DNA from: Nitrospira sp.
GTDB lineage: Bacteria > Nitrospirota > Nitrospiria > Nitrospirales > Nitrospiraceae
Assembly (NCBI GenBank): GCA_029194535.1
Contig: JARFXR010000001.1
Coordinates: 1,372,721 to 1,436,720, forward strand
Reading direction: 5' to 3'
Length of the DNA stretch: 64,000 nucleotides
Shown: positions 59,881 to 64,000 of the stretch, one piece after another
Numbering within the stretch: position 1 is the first letter of the stretch
How the letters are laid out: every line of letters starts with the position of its first letter
Translations under genes and position numbers: made by a program
Notes under the pieces: model-generated
Seen by the model: the letters and a program-made list of their open reading frames with translations, nothing else
What the model was told of the DNA's origin: nothing
Database searches by the model: none

Positions 59881-61629
59881 ATGAGCCGCAGACAGGGAAT
59901 GACGACCAAGCCCGGCGGGAGACCGACACTGGCCGACGTGCTCGTCAACCAGGGATTGCTGCCTCGACAGACTGTGGAGCAGACGCTCGATCGCTTACGC
60001 GGAGCGTCGGCCGGTCTTGGACCAACTCTGGTGAGTGAAGGGGCCCTGTCCGAAGAGCAGTTGGCACGGGCGCTGGCGGTTCAGTTTGGGATCCCATTCG
60101 ATCCCCTCACGGACTTCCGGGTGGACCAATCGTTTTACGATTCCATGTCGGTCAAGCTGATGCAGCGTCACCCGTTCGTTCCGATCGCCGAACAGGGCGG
60201 CCGGCTCACCGTCGCCATTCCCGACCCGCACAACCTCCTAGCGCTCGATGAACTGGAATTGCTGCTCGGCCGAGAATTGGAACTCGTGGTCAGCCCGCGC
60301 AGTGCCATCCTTGTGGCCCTGGACCGAAGCGAAGGCTCGAGCCAGGCGCTCCGCGAACTGGAAGCGGAATACCGTTCCGTCCTCGTAAAAGAAGATGAGC
60401 GGGGAGATGAGATTCTCAGGATTGACGAGGGCGGAGCGGACCAAAGTCCGACGGTCAAGCTGCTCGATTCCATCATGTTGAGCGCGATGCAGCGTCGCGC
60501 GAGCGACATCCATATCGAAGCTGCCGATCGGGCCACGAAGGTCAAGTTTCGGGTTGACGGGATCCTTGTGCCGGCCATGGAGCCGCTCGACATTCGGTTA
60601 CATGCGCCGCTCGTCTCCCGGATCAAGGTCATGTCAGATCTCGATATCGCGGAACGACGCGTGCCGCAGGACGGCAGTTTTCGGATGAGACTGGAGCGGA
60701 AGACCGTGGATTTTCGTGTCTCGATCCTTCCGAGCGTCTTCGGAGAATCGGTGGTCATTCGTATTCTGGATCGGGAAGCGATCACGACAGGAGTGTCTGC
60801 GCTGCGGTTGGACCGGTTGGGGTTCAACGAGGAAGACCTTAGACGCTTCCGGCGGGCCATTACGAGGCCGTATGGCATGGTGCTTGTGACCGGTCCGACC
60901 GGAAGCGGAAAGACGACGACGCTCTACGCTGCGATCACCGAAATGAACGTGAAAGAGGACAAGCTCATCACCATCGAAGATCCCGTCGAATATCAGCTGT
61001 CCGGTGTCGTGCAGATCCCGGTCAATGAGAAAAAGGGGCTGACCTTCGCCCGCGGATTACGGTCGATCCTGCGACACGATCCCGACAAGATCATGGTCGG
61101 TGAGATTCGCGATGCCGAAACGGCGCAGATCGCCATTCAGTCGGCGCTGACCGGGCATCTCGTCCTGACCACCGTCCATGCCAATAACGTTTTCGACGTG
61201 ATCGGCCGCTTTGCATCCATGGGCATCGATTCGTACAACTTGTTGGCGGCGCTCAATTGTGTGTTGGCTCAGCGGCTCATCCGTATCGTCTGTCCGGCCT
61301 GTCGGGTGGCGGTCAAGCTCGATCAAGCTCTCGCTCAAGAATCGGGACTCGATTATGAAGAGTATAGAGATCTTCCATTCTACCAGGGCAAAGGATGCCA
61401 AGAATGTCTGGGCACTGGTTATCGAGGCAGAAAATGCATCACCGAATTCTTGGACTTGACCGATGAGATCAAGGAAATGATTCTGGCCGAGCGGCCACTG
61501 TCCGAGATCCGGTATCGGGCGGTGACATCGGGCATGATTAGCTTGCGGCAGTCAGCCGTGCGAAAGGTGATCGAAGGTTCCACGACGTTACGCGAGATCA
61601 ATCGCGTCACGTTCAACGAGGAAAGCTGA
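59881..61629 (+). CDS. gspE: Type II secretion/type IV pilus assembly ATPase GspE
   Basis: A 582-residue hexameric ATPase. I use ATG 59881 with GAGGGGAG just upstream. The N-terminal T2SSE/MshEN domain covers residues ~15-175. The motor domain has Walker A GPTGSGKTTT (about 338-347), the Asp box TIEDPVEYQ, Walker B IMVGEIRDAETA and the His box GHLVLTTVHANN. CPAC (~471) and CQEC (~506) form the tetracysteine zinc site. All catalytic residues are present. It powers pseudopilus growth together with GspF and the PilM/N/O-like platform downstream. Confidence 0.96.
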   Translation: MSRRQGMTTKPGGRPTLADVLVNQGLLPRQTVEQTLDRLRGASAGLGPTLVSEGALSEEQLARALAVQFGIPFDPLTDFRVDQSFYDSMSVKLMQRHPFVPIAEQGGRLTVAIPDPHNLLALDELELLLGRELELVVSPRSAILVALDRSEGSSQALRELEAEYRSVLVKEDERGDEILRIDEGGADQSPTVKLLDSIMLSAMQRRASDIHIEAADRATKVKFRVDGILVPAMEPLDIRLHAPLVSRIKVMSDLDIAERRVPQDGSFRMRLERKTVDFRVSILPSVFGESVVIRILDREAITTGVSALRLDRLGFNEEDLRRFRRAITRPYGMVLVTGPTGSGKTTTLYAAITEMNVKEDKLITIEDPVEYQLSGVVQIPVNEKKGLTFARGLRSILRHDPDKIMVGEIRDAETAQIAIQSALTGHLVLTTVHANNVFDVIGRFASMGIDSYNLLAALNCVLAQRLIRIVCPACRVAVKLDQALAQESGLDYEEYRDLPFYQGKGCQECLGTGYRGRKCITEFLDLTDEIKEMILAERPLSEIRYRAVTSGMISLRQSAVRKVIEGSTTLREINRVTFNEES

Positions 61630-61630
61630 G

Positions 61631-62626
61631 ATGTTCGGATTCGGCGGCGGGAAACCCCGGTTCTGTCTCAAGGTTGGGAGCCGGGGCTTGGTCTGGGGGG
61701 AGCATGTCCGGACGTGGCGGGGCCGGCATCGCTACTGGTGCCAGTCGTCGCCGCTTCCGGCGGACTCGATCAAGCTGTCGCCAATCGAGCCCAATGTCAT
61801 CAACCGGGTCGCAGTGGAAGAACGGCTTCGTTCCCTCGCGGGCTCCTCCGGGCGGATACGGTTGGCGGAGCGCATCGGAATACCGGAATTGCCTCGGCCG
61901 ATCACCCTGTTGTTGTCCGACTTGGCGGTCCGTACGATCGTTCTCTCGTTGGATCACGTGCCGTTGCAGAACGAAGAACTAGAGGCCCTCATCCGATGGA
62001 GGCTCGGACAGGAACAGCGTCTTCCGCTTTCCGGAACCAAATTGATCTGGCAGGTGTTTCCGGCATCCGTGGCCGGCGACGATTCCCATTTGGTCTTGGC
62101 CGTCGTCATCCAGGAGGGCATCTTGCATCAATACGAAACGGTGTGCGAGGCCGTCGGTTTTGTTCCGCAGGAAGTGGGTGTGACGAGTTTCAGCTCGTTC
62201 AACCTCTGGTTGAGAGCCGCCGGCGGCTACCGCGGATTGGACCATGATCTGGCATGGGTCACGGTGATGGACGGGGCGCTGACCTGCTTCATCTTTCACC
62301 AGAAGCGACCAGTGTTCGTCCGGACAAAACTCCTTCCCGAAGAGCAGGTGCATTCGGCTCAGGAGGGGGGCGATATCGAAGACAGAGTGGTGCGGGAGAT
62401 CTCGGCGTCGTTTCTAGCCTGCCGGGAGCAATATCCGCACGTGCAGGCGAAGGAAATTATCCTCATGACAGCGGATTCGAGCCAGCATTGGGAATCGATG
62501 CTGAGCCGCGAACTCGGTGTGTCCGTGGAATGTCTGACCTGGAACCATATCGATGTGCTGGGATGGAAGGCCTGCAGCGGCGGCACGTCGTTAGCTGCCC
62601 TGCCGGTGGTGGCGGGGATGATCTGA
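61631..62626 (+). CDS. PilM/GspL-type actin-like assembly protein
   Basis: A 331-residue cytoplasmic protein. CLKVGSRGLVWGEHV opens a ribonuclease-H/actin-like fold; ITLLLSDLAVRTIVLSLDHV, LEALIRWRLGQEQRLPLSGT and FVPQEVGVTSFSSFNLWLRA fit PilM and the cytoplasmic part of GspL. It is preceded by GspE and followed by PilN- and PilO-like genes, the usual M-N-O order. In this arrangement it would bind the N terminus of the PilN-like protein and the ATPase. The nucleotide-binding motifs are degenerate, as in GspL. Confidence 0.78.
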   Translation: MFGFGGGKPRFCLKVGSRGLVWGEHVRTWRGRHRYWCQSSPLPADSIKLSPIEPNVINRVAVEERLRSLAGSSGRIRLAERIGIPELPRPITLLLSDLAVRTIVLSLDHVPLQNEELEALIRWRLGQEQRLPLSGTKLIWQVFPASVAGDDSHLVLAVVIQEGILHQYETVCEAVGFVPQEVGVTSFSSFNLWLRAAGGYRGLDHDLAWVTVMDGALTCFIFHQKRPVFVRTKLLPEEQVHSAQEGGDIEDRVVREISASFLACREQYPHVQAKEIILMTADSSQHWESMLSRELGVSVECLTWNHIDVLGWKACSGGTSLAALPVVAGMI

Positions 62627-62629
62627 GCG

Positions 62630-63262
62630 ATGAACATTCAAAAGCTCTCGTCGGCTATGTCACTCGGCAGGATTCCACTGTCTGGACCGGGAGATGCGCG
62701 ATATTTTCATCTCAACCTCGCCAGCCGGTACCGATGGTATGTCAAACCGGTACGGGCCGGGCTTGCCGCACTCTGTCTCCTGGCCTGTGTGTGGATCGCA
62801 TGGACCGTCACGCTCGCGGTGAACCACGGCGCAGAACTGTACGAGATGCAGACCCGTCTCGATCAAGTCCGGGAGCAGGATCGCCGGCTCATGGCCGGTG
62901 CTCAACAGGAAGGGATCGATCTGTCGGCCCCAACCCTGCAAGCCTTGCCGTCGGAGGTGAGTTTGGCCAATGAATTGCTGGCGAAACACAGCTTTTCCTG
63001 GACCCGGTTCCTGTCCGGTCTGGAGGAGGCGATTCCTCAGCGCATCTCGATCAAGAGCCTTCGACTCGATTCGGTGGGAGGGATGATTCATCTGACAGGT
63101 GCGGCCATCACGGTCGAGGACATCACAGCCTTGACCGTGAAACTCCAGGACCATCCTGTCTTTCGGGATCCCGTCCTCGGGCAGCATCATACTGGAGGGG
63201 ACGGACTGGTCGAGTTCGACCTTTCAGTGAAGTACAACCTGGAGAGGACATCCGGGACATGA
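62630..63262 (+). CDS. PilN/GspL-C-like inner-membrane protein
   Basis: A 210-residue bitopic protein. After ~45 residues, with FHLNLASRYRWYVKPV resembling the PilN start that docks on PilM, there is one membrane helix (GLAALCLLACVWIAWTVTLA). A coiled coil follows (ELYEMQTRLDQVREQDRRLM), then a ferredoxin-like domain with SWTRFLSGLEEAIPQRISIK and LTGAAITVEDITALTVKLQD, typical of PilN. It is coupled to the PilO-like gene by a 4-base overlap. It belongs to the inner-membrane platform. Confidence 0.8.
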   Translation: MNIQKLSSAMSLGRIPLSGPGDARYFHLNLASRYRWYVKPVRAGLAALCLLACVWIAWTVTLAVNHGAELYEMQTRLDQVREQDRRLMAGAQQEGIDLSAPTLQALPSEVSLANELLAKHSFSWTRFLSGLEEAIPQRISIKSLRLDSVGGMIHLTGAAITVEDITALTVKLQDHPVFRDPVLGQHHTGGDGLVEFDLSVKYNLERTSGT

Positions 63263-63819
63263 ATCGATTGATCGGGGCGCTCAAGAGTCCCTATGGGCCG
63301 TTGGTGCCAAGGGTGGGACTCTCAGTGCTGCTGTTCGGGATTCTCTGGCTGACCAGATCTTTCGGAGTCGGATCGACGGACATGCAGCTGGCCAAGCTCG
63401 AACAGGAGTGGTTGCAGGCTCGCAGAGTCCATCAGTTTCACCTGGAGGCACGGCAGGCGAAGAAGGACGTGGGTCAGGTATGGGCGGCCCTTCCGGACGA
63501 ACGTGATTTCGCTCCCTTGGCGCTGGGTATTACGGACGAGGCCAGGCAAAACCACGTAGCCTTGCCGGCTCTATCCTACAAGACGGAGTCCACGGCCGTC
63601 CCTCATATTACCCGCGGGATTCTCCAAGGGACGATGACCGGGAAGTATGAGGATCTCAGACGATTTCTCTTCGACCTCGAGACCGCCGAAGAGCTGGTCT
63701 ATATCGAAGATGTGGATTTGGTACGTGCGCCGGAGCGTCAGGATCAGTCACTGACGTTTAACATCAAGATTGCGACCTATCTCAAAGCCGGTGAGACCTT
63801 GGCTGGAGCTGCCCAGTAA
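63259..63819 (+). CDS. PilO/GspM-like inner-membrane protein
   Basis: A 186-residue bitopic protein: a short cytoplasmic N terminus, one membrane helix (VGLSVLLFGILWLTRSFGV), a helical stretch, and a ferredoxin-like periplasmic domain (RGILQGTMTGKYEDLRRFLF followed by DLETAEELVYIEDVDLVR). This is the PilO pattern, which pairs with PilN. The start overlaps the PilN-like stop by four bases. The next ORF begins nine bases after its stop. Confidence 0.8.
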   Translation: MNRLIGALKSPYGPLVPRVGLSVLLFGILWLTRSFGVGSTDMQLAKLEQEWLQARRVHQFHLEARQAKKDVGQVWAALPDERDFAPLALGITDEARQNHVALPALSYKTESTAVPHITRGILQGTMTGKYEDLRRFLFDLETAEELVYIEDVDLVRAPERQDQSLTFNIKIATYLKAGETLAGAAQ

Positions 63820-63828
63820 AGGGGGTCG

Positions 63829-64000
63829 ATGAACGGCGGGTACCAAAAGGCGGGTGTACTGGCGATTCTCCTCGCGATCTGGGGAGGAGCCGGAATGTGG
63901 CTGTGGTCGACGGCGGGAGAACCGGCTCGTGTTCCCCTCACCAACGTGTCGGGTCACCGGCCCATTCAGCAAGGACGAAAAGGTCCCGGCGGCGGCCTGC
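63829..64000 (+). CDS. Secretion-operon protein with N-terminal membrane helix, 3' partial
   Basis: It starts at ATG 63829 with AAAGGGGGT just in front, runs 57 codons and is cut by the window edge. It has a membrane helix (AGVLAILLAIWGGAGMWLW) and then a polar, proline/glycine-rich start to a periplasmic region. By position after a PilO-like gene it may be a PilP-, GspB- or GspC-like protein, but too little is visible to say. Confidence 0.6.
   Translation, partial: MNGGYQKAGVLAILLAIWGGAGMWLWSTAGEPARVPLTNVSGHRPIQQGRKGPGGGL

Overview
The window looks like one continuous chromosomal surface-polysaccharide region joined to a type II secretion/type IV pilus-like operon. It comes from a Gram-negative, moderately GC-rich bacterium: there is an outer-membrane secretin, an O-antigen-ligase-like protein and a Wzt-type ABC ATPase. 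The mix of a FemAB-like protein of the exosortase-associated type, NodB deacetylases, SGNH/MBOAT pairs and a secretin with a C-terminal cohesin-like domain reminds me of Nitrospira and relatives. That assignment is inference from gene style; no rRNA or other marker is present. No tRNA, rRNA, CRISPR or insertion sequence was seen.

Layout. 1-9.6 kb: a partial HTTM-DCC membrane protein, a polysaccharide-export ABC ATPase, two intact methyltransferases, glycosyltransferases, a polysaccharide deacetylase and a broken methyltransferase gene. 9.6-15.5 kb: a Dlt-like acyl-transfer cassette (SGNH protein, MBOAT, adenylation enzyme, carrier protein) flanked by decayed SGNH-like sequence. 15.5-29.1 kb: a HAD-UbiA fusion, six glycosyltransferases, a NodU/SxtI carbamoyltransferase, a UDP-xylose-synthase-like SDR, a FemAB-like protein and a DegT aminotransferase. 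29.2-29.9 kb: an SxtJ-like membrane protein and a 50-residue microprotein, then a strong palindrome. 30-48.3 kb: a second deacetylase, ATP-grasp enzyme, low-molecular-weight phosphatase, methyltransferase, glycosyltransferases, O-antigen ligase/polymerase, a second SGNH-MBOAT pair, an oxidoreductase-SDR fusion, an asparagine-synthase-type amidotransferase and two GT-C-like membrane proteins. 48.4-52.6 kb (minus strand): two secreted proteins, one with a tandem array of BACON-like repeats almost identical at DNA level. 53-54.4 kb: a nucleotide-sugar dehydrogenase. 54.5-64 kb: secretin, two pseudopilins, a LysM lipoprotein, GspF, GspE and PilM/PilN/PilO-like proteins, running off the window edge.

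How it fits together. The dehydrogenase and the SDR make activated uronic-acid or pentose-type sugars. The glycosyltransferases assemble a glycan on a lipid carrier and the ligase/polymerase finishes it. Methyltransferases, deacetylases, carbamoyltransferase, amidotransferase and two MBOAT/SGNH systems decorate it. The secretion operon probably exports proteins to the same surface.

The most unusual signal is a shared C-terminal hexapeptide F-I-Y-x-x-F. It ends MBOAT 1 (FIYTLF), MBOAT 2 (FIYFQF) and the free microprotein (FIYTLF). In the Dlt pathway a C-terminal motif of this kind carries the acyl group on its tyrosine between the MBOAT and the final transferase. Here MBOAT 1 appears to have a microprotein-like helix and tail fused to its end. 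The free microprotein sits with SxtJ-like and carbamoyltransferase genes that have no MBOAT of their own next to them, which suggests an uncharacterised acyl or carbamoyl shuttle.
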